Both the position numbers and the translations under genes were made by a program. Below the pieces are notes generated by a model that saw only the letters and a list, made by a program, of their open reading frames with translations, was not told the DNA's origin and did not search any database. This document shows positions 1 through 12,482 of a stretch of DNA of 64,000 bases, piece by piece. How positions within the stretch are numbered: the stretch's first letter is position 1; each line of letters begins with the position of its first letter. Source of the stretch: Eretmocerus hayati (taxonomy: Eukaryota > Arthropoda > Insecta > Hymenoptera > Aphelinidae). The stretch covers positions 157,113,121 to 157,177,120 of the forward strand of contig CM056742.1 of the NCBI GenBank assembly GCA_029851415.1. The letters are read 5' to 3'.

Positions 1-3000
1 TGGACATCACTACTGGACACCTTGTACTTGTAAGTAATAATACCTTGCTCTCATTTTTTAATGCTTTATTTGATTATAGTATCGATTTTTTGTCATGACG
101 TAATCAAAAAATCATACATTTTTCAATTGGATATTATCTATAGCTGACAGTTACCGTGAAATAATGTATCAGACCTCTATAGAACCGTGAGGATACTTAA
201 CAGAAATTCACTGAAATCACCGATTTATTGATGATAATAATATACAGACTGAGCATCCTATTTTCTGCTGATATCCGATAAGAAGTAGAACGCGCAGTAG
301 TAAAGGTCCGGGTGTGGTCAGACGGGCCTGTTTCTGTCCAATGGGATGTTTGTGACATGTAGTCATTTCCACGAATAGAATAGAGGAGAGTATTTCGGTG
401 GTCATGATGATGAATATTTTACGAAATGGAGTTGTTATGTGGTGATAACAGGGTCATGCTTAATTCCAGTCTTACATGGAGGAGCACCTAAAAAATACAC
501 AAAAGCTCGAAGAAGAATGGGCAGCACTATGCGCTTATGAGCCCGAGCCATGCTCAACAGCGATAGCAGAGGCAGAGGGTAACTCGGAGTGCAATCGTCA
601 GGGAGCTGCCCTTCCTTTTGATCATTCTAGAGTAGTCCTTAATGACTTGGCCAACATCAACAATTCTGACTACATTAATGCTTCAACTATTGTAAGTAAA
701 ACAAAGATTATGAATAATTTCAGCATTGATCCGTGAACGCGTTATCGATGAATAGTATCAAGAAGACTCTCTAGTATCAATTCTGAATCCGTTATGACCT
801 TTATTGAAGTCAATACAAACGAAACAATTGAAGTAGAGATGATTTTTAACGCGGGGTTATGACCATTTTTTTCTGGGTGCTGCGTTGAAAAATGTCAGAT
901 ACCGGTGAGTTATAGTCAACAGAGAATTTCATGGTCATGCTTCCATTTAAAGGATAACGCATGCTCTGATTCATACTAAAATGCTCACACATTTATTGAG
1001 AACCAGATTTTTCGCTTTACATGACTATAATCATCATCTGCTTTGCAATGGATTGCTTCTTAGACGCTTATTTATCGTTTAAAAAATGGCCGATTTAAAA
1101 TTAGACACTGTATGTATATGGCTGTTATGAGGACAGTTTACCCGGAACGTGTGACGGTCTTTCATTTCGACGAACAAGCTCCAAATCACTCTATTCCAAT
1201 TTTCCTACACGTATTCTGTTGAAAAATCCTTGGAACTTTTATTGCAGATCGATCCGTCCGCTCATCTTTTTTATTTTTAAATATTAAGGGTCGAAATGTC
1301 AGTTCCGTGCACGATTCTCATTTGTCAAAGGGGTAGTCTTGTGCTTGCAGACTCGCTTAGCGAGGCAAATAATTATGCTCGCATTTTTCCATCAAAGTAT
1401 GGTATAGAACCAACTATTGCTCATAGGTTCCAAGTCCTAAATGCATGGCGTGACCCCTACCCAAGTGGTTTTAGGCGTGTTACGAGGGTTTTGTGTCAGT
1501 TCCGTGCATATCCTTTTAGCCTACTAAATAGTGACCTACATACATCGTAGCAATTTTTTTCAAAGTAATATCACAGCATTAGATGAAATCTCCGAGATGA
1601 AAGCGCTACGTTGATTCCCGTGGCCTATAGAGTCATAAAGGGGTATGCACGGAACTGACATGTCCGGGTAAACTATCCCGATAATAGCCATATGCATTGT
1701 CTGATTATTTTTTAATTTACCCGACAAAGTCCTTTTTGTACGATACTTTCGATATTATTGGGTCACAATCTAAACTACAATACGATGGTCAGTGAATAAT
1801 TGTAGGAGGGAAAAAGATTCATTATATTCAAGCACCGGAAACTGGGGTAGTTCTGCAAACACTCCGGAGGTAGCTCAAATCTTTTTTCAGTTTTGTTATA
1901 GTTTGAGAAGGCGTAGATTTTGCAATGGTCTCATTACTTTTCTGGGAGATAGCTAACTTCATAGAACGTGATATTGAAGTGGGAAAAGTCTCAAATCACC
2001 CTAGAATGCTCGAATCATGCGAAAGCAAGGCTTACAGTGCAGCTCATAATCCAAAAGTAATCAATTAGATACTCATAGGGGACAGATCTCTCTGGTATAT
2101 TCTGGTCGATCGTCTGGCACTCAAATTTACAAAGAAGGTGATAATATATGTTCCTTGTGGGCTTACTTGATTCTAAATCCATCGGGTCAAGTTTTTTACT
2201 AAATGTTTTCTGAATAGGTTTGAGTCCAGTTGTAATGGCCTTGGGGCGTGGCCGAACTCTGATTAAATCATTTACTACCGATAGTTTTGTATATCAAAAT
2301 ATGTATTTTTGATATTCAGATTCCATTAACCCGGGGGAGATTGCCCTAGAGATGGTGAAATCAGAGCTTTATGAAAAACGTTTGCACTCGTTAGTTTTTC
2401 TCCCTCTGTACTAGTGCTCAGATTTATTTTGAAGAGCTCGAAAAAATAATCAACGGTTATCAGTGTATCGAAAATATTTGTATCAAAAATAATCGCCCAC
2501 TACATTCAACAATGTTAGTAAAAAGCTATACACGCCTCATCAAACTTTTGATTGAAATATTTTTGACCGAGAACAAGTCAGGGTTACATATGCGTGTGAA
2601 CCATCGAGCTATATCATTCCACATATCCAGACCTGCACATATCAATTTTGTTCATAGACAATGATGGATTCTATCTCAAGCATTACAGTTACTTGTGTTA
2701 GATTTTGAAGCAATGTTATAGAAATGTTTTGAGTGAATGAATCAATAGTTTGTTCAGACTGACTAGAATCTGAAGTCCTTGGTAGTTCATATTGCATACA
2801 TATACAAAAATTCATAGTGGTTTGGTATTTAGTTGAAAAAAAGAGATTCTTTTCGGAAGTAGGATAATTTCTAAGTATACTGATTGTGAATCATGAAGAA
2901 AGTCAGACTCATCTATGATTCCTGTGATTTCATTTTCTGAATCTCTAACTATCTTATCAATGCAGACGGACCACGACCCACGAAATCCTGCGTATATTGC

Positions 3001-5033
3001 GACGCAGGGTCCACTGGATCAAACCTCATCCGACTTTTGGCAGCTCGTTTGGGAACAAGGCAGCGTCGTGATCGTGATGCTGACGAGGCTTACTGAAAAT
3101 TCAAAATCCATGTGTCACCGATACTGGCCAGACGAGGGCTCCGAGCAGTATCATAATTACGAGGTTCATTTGGTTTCCGAACACGTGTGGTGCGATGACT
3201 ACCTGGTGCGCTCGTTCTATCTAAAGAATCTGCGCACCGGTGAGACCCGAACAGTTACCCAATTTCACTTCCTTGGCTGGCCCCACGACGCTGTGCCCAA
3301 TTCTACTAAGGCATTGCTCGAGTTTCGACGAAAGGTCAACAAGGCTTACCGTGGCAGGTCCTGTCCCATCATCGTTCACTGCAGGTATGTTGTCTTGTGT
3401 ATTATATTTTTTGTACTGGTTGTGTGCACGGTAAGGACTTTTTGAGTGAGATATTTTCACAAGTGTAACTCCTCTATGTATATAACACTTTTCTGTAAAA
3501 CTGAAAAATGCACCAAGAAGCACTTCATACTCCTTAAATGAGACATTTTTTTGCGAACCACAAGATGTTTCTCCTCGGAGGTTCCACTTTAATCAATTTT
3601 TAGAATACTTCATTATTGGGTATCAAATGAGAACTTGACGTCAGGAACCAAGATTACTACATGACAATCTTTCAAACACTCCTCTGAATACTGAATGTAT
3701 TTACCGATGTAGATTATTTTTCCTCTGCAAAAAAGTATTGAGTTTGTATTGCAATCAACTTTGGAACAAATATTCGTCAGAAAATATGCGATGTAATGCT
3801 CCAAAGAAATTGCTAAAGGAGACGGACATTTTTTGAGCTATTTTCTAAGAATGATTCGAGGATTTATATATACAGAACAGTAGTAGCATGCCAGTTAGAG
3901 AGGATATCTGTCTCTCACTCGGTGCAAGCGGAATCATAGGATTTGGAATCTTTTGCGATGAAAAATTACCGTCACTTCATCCTGATCAACTATTTTGGAA
4001 TATAATATTCCCATAACTATTTCGTCATGACATTCTCTGAACTGGATCAGCTGATTTGGATTTCATCATAACTTCATTTCATGTTCTTCAGTCACTTACG
4101 GAACTATTAAGTAAGGAATAGGATCAAGAATCCTATTCCTTACTGAATACGAACACACGTGTCTGACCAAACCCGATTTGTTCTACTTGAGTACATCATC
4201 ATGCTTTAATTGTGTGTACTCTTGTGCTCGAGCCAATTTTAGATTCAATTGTAACTTTCTGTCGTGATTTTTAGCAATTTTGGGAGCTGTTTTAGTCAGG
4301 AGTATTAGATCTAGGGGCTGACTAAACTCGCATTATTCTACTGTAGTAGTATATTCATGATGGTGTACTGATGATGGGCTCTCTTGTGATAGAAGTTATA
4401 TCTTTCCGTGCAGTGGAGGAAATTGAATGTTCATAAAACGGATAAGCAACATTTTAATATGGGAACAGTGTAAGATTTCCAAATATAAATAGTCAGAGCA
4501 AATTCTCGTCATTCATCCTGGTCGATTGATTCAATCTACGATCCAAGCTCGAATGGAAACAGATCACAATCGACATTCAACTGAAAATCAATCCCAATAA
4601 ATTACTTGATTTACATCCTTCTAGATTCGCTACGATCTTCTAATGCTCATAAACTTAAAGTAAAACCAAAAAAAATTGTCTAAGTGTTGCAACAAATCAA
4701 GATTTTACTTTTTTTGGTAGCGATGGTGCGGGCCGAACGGGTACATATTGCCTCATCGACATGGTGCTAAACCGAATGTCCAAGGGCGCAAAGGAGATTG
4801 ACATAGCAGCTACTCTGGAGCATATAAGGGACCAGCGAGCAGGCATGGTATCGAGCAAACAGCAGTACGAGTTCGCATTGATGGCCGTCGCCGAGGAGGT
4901 GCACGCAATTCTCAAGTCGCTACCAGCTGCGGTACAGGCAGCTAACGAGCACAAACAGAATGGTTCCAGTCCTAAATCTGCAAATTCGTCACCTCCACCG
5001 GCCAGTACCACTAGCTCCAAGTCCGATAAATGA
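1..5033 (+). CDS. ia2: IA-2 receptor-type tyrosine phosphatase-like protein, C-terminal exons (5' end outside window)
   Basis: Four exons join in frame: 1-29, 470-691, 2966-3384 and 4721-5033 (TGA). They encode about 327 codons, the cytoplasmic PTP-like domain of the IA-2/PTPRN family, a transmembrane protein of dense-core secretory vesicles. Diagnostic stretches are [60 protein letters not shown] and [19 protein letters not shown]. The catalytic loop, completed across the last intron, is [10 protein letters not shown], with Asp where active PTPs have Ala. The WPD loop reads GWPHD, so its general-acid Asp is His. Both changes are typical of this pseudophosphatase family, so the protein is predicted to be inactive as an enzyme. 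The tail after the domain is Ser/Pro/Lys-rich and ends SSKSDK. The 2.3-kb intron 692-2965 carries a TIR element. The gene converges on CtIP. Confidence 0.93.
1094..1715. repeat. Small TIR element in an ia2 intron
   Basis: The ends are inverted repeats of about 50 bp: the left arm runs to GTTTACCCGG near 1146, and the right arm starts with CCGGGTAAAC near 1664. A second inverted pair lies inside: GTCAGTTCCGTGCA near 1299 and TGCACGGAACTGAC near 1646. A third copy of GTCAGTTCCGTGCA, in direct orientation, is near 1496. No transposase is visible; the 84-codon ORF inside (1296-1550) has no recognisable domain. Best read as a non-autonomous DNA element or nested remnants. Confidence 0.55.
4110..4144. 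repeat. Perfect short hairpin in the last ia2 intron
   Basis: AGTAAGGAATAGGAT pairs with ATCCTATTCCTTACT around a 5-nt loop, giving two 15-bp arms without mismatch. It lies in the intron 3385-4720. No larger precursor structure was seen, so a microRNA is not claimed. Confidence 0.6.
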
Positions 5034-7074
5034 GTCCGTTCAGAGTCTTTCCTTGGTACTTTACTCCCTCTACCATGACTGATTTCCCAATCGTCTCTCC
5101 TCTACTGTATACTCAAGATTTTCTCAAAAATCCTCGCTATAGCTACTGTCCCAAATTTTTTATGTTTAAGAATGACCCGAAATTTTCTGTATGTCTATTT
5201 GATCATAATGACGAGGAGGGATTGACTGAGATACAACGTACGTACATACATAGCATACATGTTATTTTATGCCTCTAATTGAGGAACTGAGTGTAAAATC
5301 TAGTGGACTATAGTTTTTTTTGCTAATCTAGAGAACGATTGCTGTATAATTGACTATAGACCATACCGATATATAAAATAGTTAAAGATGTGGTAAATGA
5401 ATTCTAGAGTAAAGGTATGTAGATGGAGATGCAGCATATTTTTCTGATTGATGAGATTGGAGAGAAGTATAAATTATCAATTATTTTTTGACAGATTTTG
5501 TTCAAATTGAACAAAAAGTTATTCATATACTGCTCACTGAAACTATCGATCCTACATCCATTTTCAGGCCTACACGAGGATGATGTGAGGATTCATTCAA
5601 ATGTAAAACCATCTCTCTGAACGAAGCTCATACCGTTCAATTACATGTATTTCATGTGTATCTGTTATAGTCATATAACTGATTTTCGATAACTTCGAAA
5701 AATGAGAGCCGTAGACTCGTACGATCACACTTTACTGGTAGGGATGATGATCTAGAAGAAAAAAGATCAATCCTTTGGAACAAATCGCAGTTCGATGAAT
5801 TATAATCAATTTTGACTTGAGAATATTTCGTCCGATGCATCGAGATTACATTTCGTAATTTCAAGTTAAATGTTGCACGTACCGGGCGACTGAATGTCGC
5901 TCGGTGCGGTTGCACAGGAATGCGATTAAGATAAATTCTTTTTCTTATTACTTTTCAAAATGAAACTATATTTACTACTATAGAATGTGTGTCTTTTGTG
6001 CTTTTAAATGAAAGTACAAAGGGATCTACGACGAATATTTTACTAAATAGCATGCAATGGTGCAAAAGATGAATCAATGATATCACAATGTAAATGTACA
6101 CAACCTAGCAAAAATAACTGGGGAGTGATTCATGTTTTAGCACCCTTTCTGTATGGAAGAAATTATTTAAGCCCAGAGTCAATGATTTTGCTAGATTATG
6201 CTGAATAACGAGCTAGAAAAGTCAACTTTTCCGTTGGGAATCAGTTGCTTGAAAGTCCTTGAACAGATCACATATTTGACTGATAATTTTTGCCTCTAAG
6301 AATAGGAATTTTACGCAAGATGTATTGAGTTTCAAATTTTCAGTACATGGGTTTTTTGGAAAAGGGTGCGGAATGTGTTAGATACTTACAGTACATAATT
6401 AATTAAGCGACTGAATTTTGAGAAGATGATTGCCCTCTATAACTGGTACGTAACAAAGAAGAAGGTTTCATTGAAGAATTCCATTGCGAAATTTTTTTTT
6501 GAAATACCAGGGCCGATGTCGGATGAGGAAAAATCATCAATACTTCCGTGATGCGAGATTATAGCGATGCTTATTCACATGTTCTTTCACAAATTAAAAT
6601 TCATGTGCATATAGCGCTTACTTATGTGCTCAAGTTGAGCATCACTCCTTTTCTGACAGGAACCGAGCCATACCTGGCCAGTGAAAATATGTATTGATAT
6701 CAAACGCTGCAAAAGATCTTTTGGCTGATAAGTGAGATATTCTTTTCTTTCTGCCAGTATTGATTTGAAAATTGAATTCTGTATTTTCGTGTGGTCAAAA
6801 CTGATGTATCGGATTTGAAAGGGAAGAATCTATGTACTGTGTTATCTGAGAGTATAATATATGTTGTAAGGAAATAAATTGATCTATGTTGAAAAACGAC
6901 AGTTGTTTAATACCAAATATTGCCTTATCAAAAATAATTATGTTATGTACACGTCTTATCACAGATAAGGTACCCGAGATTAATTTTACAACTCACTTAA
7001 CATTCTTACATTCAAGAACCTTGTCTGGGAATATTTACATTTCAACACTTTTTACACTAACTTCACTTCTGAAA
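5034..7074. other. Convergent spacer: 3' UTRs of ia2 and CtIP
   Basis: No coding exon is recognised between the stop codons of ia2 (plus) and CtIP (minus). The DNA is AT-rich. An AATAAA at 6873-6878 on the plus strand could end a long ia2 3' UTR. The small ORFs here have no family resemblance. Confidence 0.6.
6873..6878 (+). terminator. Possible poly(A) signal for ia2
   Basis: AATAAA lies about 1.84 kb after the ia2 stop and 0.2 kb before the convergent CtIP stop. Its position fits a long neuronal-type 3' UTR, but use of the site is not shown by sequence alone. Confidence 0.3.
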
Positions 7075-10000
7075 TTACGACTCGTCAATAGAAGAATCGA
7101 ATGAATAATCAATGACAGGATTCCAAAAGCCTGGAAATGTATTGAAAATTAGGTCTCTCCAAAAGTATTGGTGGTAAAAGTATAATGGGTATTTTACTCA
7201 CTTTCTGGTGTGAAAACATCAGTCCTGAATTTAGCTCTATGTTTAGAACACTGATTCTTTATTTTCGTTCTTTCTTCTTCTGGTACATTGGACCACCACT
7301 AAAAAACAACATCAATCTTATCGTGGATTTTCGATTATAATGTACTTAACTTGGTAACCATAGATTCCGTTTCGATAAAGAGTGAATCGCGCAAATAATA
7401 CGGAAACAATTCAACACTACTGTTGTGGCAACGAAAATCGTGGTATTTTATTCGCGACTGATCCACGCAAACTACCATTCCTGCTTAGGATCAAGAATTT
7501 GTTCCTGTGACACATGTTTGAAATATAAGTATAAGCTTTAAGATGTTCAATTGTTTTTGTCAGATCAATCAGTTAAAACGTTTAGCCTTGTCAAAGCTAT
7601 TGGCTCTGTTTTAATCGGTAAAACTGATTAGGTAAGGCTAATCCAGGTGCTATGCCCTGATGCAGCGAGTGTATGAAACAGATAGTTGAGATGAATTACC
7701 ATGGTCATATCAATTAGCAATGGTTTTGCATCTTAGTATTGTCCATAGGATGAATTTGAATGGGTTGGACTTCTGTATAAAGTTATCAGAGGATAGCAGG
7801 GTTTGATCCGAAACTGAATTATTTTCGGTGCACCGGTATTTTGTTTCGTTTCGTATCGGCCACATAAGCCCGAGCCGAAACATAAACATTTTTGTATCGA
7901 AGGTCTGAAACGAAACTCAATTGATGTGGAATTATGTTTCGGTGCACTGAAATTAAAGTACATTTTGGTTCTTGTGACAAAATCCGAATCGAAACAATTG
8001 TTAATTCAGTTTGGTAATGAATTTCAGCCCAAAACCGCAATGTGATACGAAACGAAATTGAGCATCAATATTGTTCCGCTTCGGTATGAATATTTCATTT
8101 TAGTTTTGGGTCGGCATTCGTTCCGTATCATGAGACGAAACTCATATCGTTTCGTTTCGGGATAAAAGCTGAAACTAAATCAATGTGCACCGTAATGTTT
8201 CGGTTTCTGATCGATGTTCCCTTAATCAACTTACTCTTTGACACTTTTAAATAAATCGCTGTGAAATTTATCTTGCCTATTCCGAAATCTCAGCAACTAG
8301 TGTAAGGAAATTTTCTTATTGAAAGCCTGGGACCCGAATGAAATCCCGAAATTCCTCGTGATTGTAATTCTATCTTTGGTATTTTAGAGATGTTTTGAAA
8401 ATTTAAGATCGATTATTATCATAGGGATAAACCGGGGAACCGTTTGAAACCTAGTGCACGTGGTAGCAGAGCTAACCCGAAATGAAACGAGACCAAATGA
8501 TAATAATTCGTTGCTCTGAAACATAATTCTAGGTTCATAAAGTTTCGTTTCGGATCTTCGACGAATTTTGGTCTTTGGCACGAAACTTGATCCGAATCTA
8601 AATTCATAGCATATGCCGTTTTACACGGCGAGACGCGCAAACTGTGTGTTTCCATGCTTCCTCGCGCAGCATGGAAACACGCAGTTTACGCGTCGAGCCG
8701 TGTAAAGATAGTTTCGGTGCACCGAAACATAAATCGTCATTGATAGCATTCTGTTTCATGTCACCATAACGAAAATTGACTTCACTTTCGGGTCATATTT
8801 CACCTAATACGGAATTCAATCTCGTTTCGGTTTGAGTTTCGGTTTTGACACGAAATGCGAACCGAAACTAAAGTCGAATTATGTTTCAGTGCACCAAAAC
8901 GTAATCCACGATACAAAATATTTCGTTTCGGGTCATTGACCCAAAATTCAATTTCGTTTCGGATCGGATTTCGGTTTTAATCCGAAACGAAATCCGAACC
9001 GAAACTAAAATCGGCTTTCATGATCCGAAACGAAACGAAATATTTGCTTTCGTGCAGAACTCTGGAGGATAGCAATAAGAAAATGAGACAATTGTTAAAT
9101 TTTACCTTGTCACACTCTCTACAGCCTTGTCCAGGCAAGTTGGCCTTATCAATTTTTTTCCTTACCGGACCTTCTTTATAGGCAAATTCTGGGGGTTCTC
9201 CTGATTTTCTAGGGATTCTGGAATTCATAAATCGATCTATTACGATTACTTCATCAAATTGCAATCTTCATCTAAACATTGAAAGCTACCAGAGATCTGC
9301 AAATTGATTTGAAAATGTGCAGTACCTGTCAAAATTAATGGATCATGCATAGTCTGATTCAATCAGCGATAACTCTGGCCTATTTGGTCGTAGAAAAATT
9401 CTGAAAAAAGGAAATTGAAGAACAGGAAAAAACCTATCGATTTATGGATTCAAAAAAATTTTTTTCACTTTTTTTATGGGGTCGTAAGTGGCGACGGAAG
9501 AAAGGATTTTTCTTCAATCAAACACCTGTAATTTTGGCGCGCATCATCCGATCGTAAAAAACTCAACGGGATTTTGTAGCTCTTTTCAAGACCTTCAAGT
9601 TCCTTCTTTCAAAATTTTCTCTGCAATTTTTCCCGTCCGACTGGCGAGCTTTAGAAGCATACTTTTTTAAGCACGTGTTCTTATGGAGGCATGGAAGCTC
9701 GCGGTGACTTGATTTCTCAATACTCGTGGTCAATGCAGAAAGTCATCCAAAAAAATTTTGTCAGTCATGATTTCGACGTAAAATTTTCTGATCTTTCAGA
9801 ATATGCTATCAGATTGCCAATTTGATAAGCCCCAAATGTCTTTTTTCATCTTGAACAAGACAAAAATCAAAGTAGACGAAAAAAGACATTTGGGGCTCAT
9901 CAAACTGGCAATCGGATAGCATATTCTGAAAGATCACAAAGTTCTACGTCGAAATCATGACTGACAAAATTTTTTTAGATGACTTTCTGTATTGACCACG

Positions 10001-12482
10001 AGCATTGAGAAATCAAGTCGGCGCGAGCTTCCATGCCTCCATAAGAACACATGCTTAAAAAAGTATGCTTCCAAAGTTCGCCGGTCGAACGGGAAAAATC
10101 GCAGAGAAAACTTTTAAAAAAGGAAATTTGAAGGTCTTGAAGAGCTACAAAATCCCGTTGAGCTTTTTACGATCGGATGATTACAGGTGTTTGATTGAAG
10201 AAAAAAAAAAAGCGTTTTTTCGTCGCCACTTACGACCCCATAAAAAGAGTGAAAAAAAATTTTTGAACCCATAAATCGATAGGTTTTTTCTTGATCTTCA
10301 ATTTCCTTTTTTCAGAATTTTTCTAAGACCAAATGGGCCAGAGTTATCGCTGATTGACTCAGACTATGCATGATCCATTAATTTTGACGGGTACTGTATA
10401 AACATTGCAAACTGTAGAATATGATGAGGTATCAGAGATGTGAATTGATCGTTGAGTATTGCAAAGAATACCTAACAAATGATTGCATCATGAAAAACAC
10501 CCACACTTACATGTCAAAGTTGCTCATCAACATTCTTTTTGCTGGAGGTGTTTTTACTTCTTGAAATTCTTTTTCAAATGCACTCAAATCGATATCATAG
10601 TCAGATTCTTCATCTCTGTTTTTAGCGTGTTCAAATGGTGAAAAAAAAGTTTCATCGTTCATCGTCGTACTCGGCTCAAATGATTTACGTTTTTCAAGCA
10701 CGGCTACTTTTTGCACTTTCTCCAACTCAGCTCCACTCTTCTGATTATGACTTTCTTTGACACCACTTTCATATCTTTTCTCATGCTCTGGAGCCTTCAC
10801 ACATTCTGTTGGTGGATGTAAATTACCAGATTTCGTTTTAGTTTCACTATTAATTACACATGGAGATTTGATTTTCAGCTTCCCTAATCCTGGCTTCAAA
10901 CTTAGCTTGTTCCTGCGTTTACTTGGTGGACTTGGTAAAAGACTTACATTGATGATATCTGGATCATTAGTGAGAGGATCATCATTTTTTGAAGTATCAG
11001 ATTGACTAAGTAAGTTGTCCCTTGTTTCAGGGATCTTGTCTTGAGGTTTATTTGAAACTTTTTGCAAAATCTGATCACTCCCATGATTAGCCACTACATC
11101 TGATTGGATCTCTTGGTGATGTTCTGCAGTCAATGAGGCATTACCAACTCTGGGATCAATAGTGACATCAACATCCATTGATCCAAGATCCACGACTGGA
11201 GGTTGCTTTTTCAGAGTGAGTGTTGTTTGCCTGAGCTTCTTGCCTTTCTCCAAAAACTCACTCCTACCATATTTGATATTTGACATGCCCAGTACTTTAC
11301 TAGCAATCTTTTCATTATTATTAGCTTTAGACACAACACGAGGCGAGGTGTTTTCAATTGTTTTCAGAGGTTGTTTGTTGGTTTCTTCTACATCAGAATT
11401 GATCACAACACAAGATGAGTCAAGATCCATTTCTTGAAAAGCTTTAGCAACATTAGGAGCTAGATTAGATGCATTGATTTTACTATCATTGTTAGATGAT
11501 ACTGAAGTTGATGAGGTGTTTGATGAAGATGACCCACTCTTCTTAGATTTTGGCTTCTTTCGCTTACTCAAGATGGGACTGTTTTGGGATTTCACTGGAC
11601 TCAATTTAGTAGGCGTTCGAGAGGGGGACCTGTATCGAGGAATATTTCCTTCATCAATATCAGAGTTGAAGTCACAGGAAAATATTGGTGGAACACAATC
11701 AGTGTTTTCTTTTTGAGCATCACTAATTTGTTTTTCAGGCATATCCTTCACATTTTTCATCATAGCTCGTAAACTGCAATTTACACTAGCTCCAAGTATC
11801 TCTGATGATGGATGGTGAGATGTAGCCAAACTGCAGAACAGTAAGATTTTAATTATATTAAATGAGCCTCCACATGTTAGGAATCATTTGGAATTTCAAA
11901 GTTACCAATCATCTTAAAAACAATGTGAAAAGATCATAAGAGACAAGTTGCATATAAAGATTTCTATCATGAAAATGTATACATAGAGAAGTGTTTACTC
12001 ACTCTTGACTATGGCCTGGAGCATTATTCTGCTCAAATGACACAAATTTCACAATGAGTTTGAATAATCTTTCATCTCGTTCTGTGACGACTCTTGCCAT
12101 TTGCTCTGAAAATGATCAGAAATTTCTTAGGTCATGGCCATGGATGGGTGTAGGTATTATATCTTCACTCAATAACAATCTGTAAGTAAGTGCTTGTCAA
12201 CTTAAAATGTGATATTCAACACAAGTTGTAAAATATGACTACCTACTTTAATAAGATAGATATCTTCTGTCAGAGTTCTCAAATGGGGCAAGACACATAC
12301 AGTTCTATACAGAAGAGATTAAAATACTCACTCCACATGTAAACGTAGCTATCATGCTGGGCTTCTTTGATTGACTTTTCAAACCACTCTTTCAATTCGG
12401 ATTTATATTCGGTTTTGAATGTTTCAGGAAATTCTGACGGGGGATCGAGGTTAAACTCGAACGGCATTAAGGGCACCTCCAT
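7075..12482 (-). CDS. CtIP: CtIP/RBBP8/Sae2-type DNA-end resection factor
   Basis: Six exons on the minus strand join with matching phases: 12482-12332, 12105-12003, 11830-10511, 9217-9106, 7298-7202 and 7130-7075, giving 612 aa. The family call rests on the C-terminal Sae2/CtIP domain: EFAYKEGPVRKK (about residues 535-546), the CREC pair (557-560), CSKHR (579-583), then TPE and FWNPV (596-600), in the order seen in vertebrate CtIP. CtIP proteins promote MRE11-RAD50-NBS1 nuclease action at double-strand breaks and start homologous recombination in the nucleus. The large third exon (residues 86-524) is low-complexity, Ser/Lys-rich, with several SP/TP sites that fit cell-cycle kinase control. 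The N-terminus (about 1-84) is charged and probably helical but does not obviously match the vertebrate tetramerisation coil. The start is the ATG at 12480-12482. Introns 9218-10510 and 7299-9105 are filled with repeats. Confidence 0.88.
7800..9060. repeat. Field of CGAAAC/GTTTCG-rich degenerate repeats in a CtIP intron
   Basis: The stretch is built of many copies of TTTCGTTTCGG and its complement, with gaps of ordinary sequence. A palindromic motif centred on GTGCAC recurs: TTTCGGTGCACCG near 7825, GTTTCGGTGCACTGAAA near 7938, GTTTCGGTGCACCGAAAC at 8711-8728 and TTTCAGTGCACCAAAAC near 8884. Both orientations are mixed, so it is not a simple tandem array. It lies between CtIP exons 4 and 5. 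Confidence 0.7.
8619..8706. repeat. 88-nt near-perfect hairpin inside the CGAAAC repeat field
   Basis: Arms of about 40 nt (starting TTTTACACGGC and ending GCCGTGTAAAG) pair with about five mismatches around a short loop TCCTCGCGC near 8658-8666. The arms are more GC-rich than the flanks. It could be the core of a mobile element or a structured RNA. Confidence 0.6.
9320..10396. mobile_element. 1.08-kb foldback element in a CtIP intron
   Basis: Two arms of about 500 bp are inverted copies of each other with scattered differences. They meet at GCCCCAAATGTC near 9831 and GACATTTGGGGC near 9888 across a spacer of about 40 bp. The outer ends read CAGTACC near 9320 and GGTACTG at 10390-10396. No transposase or clear target-site duplication is visible. 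It lies wholly within the intron 9218-10510, leaving both exon borders intact. Confidence 0.75.
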
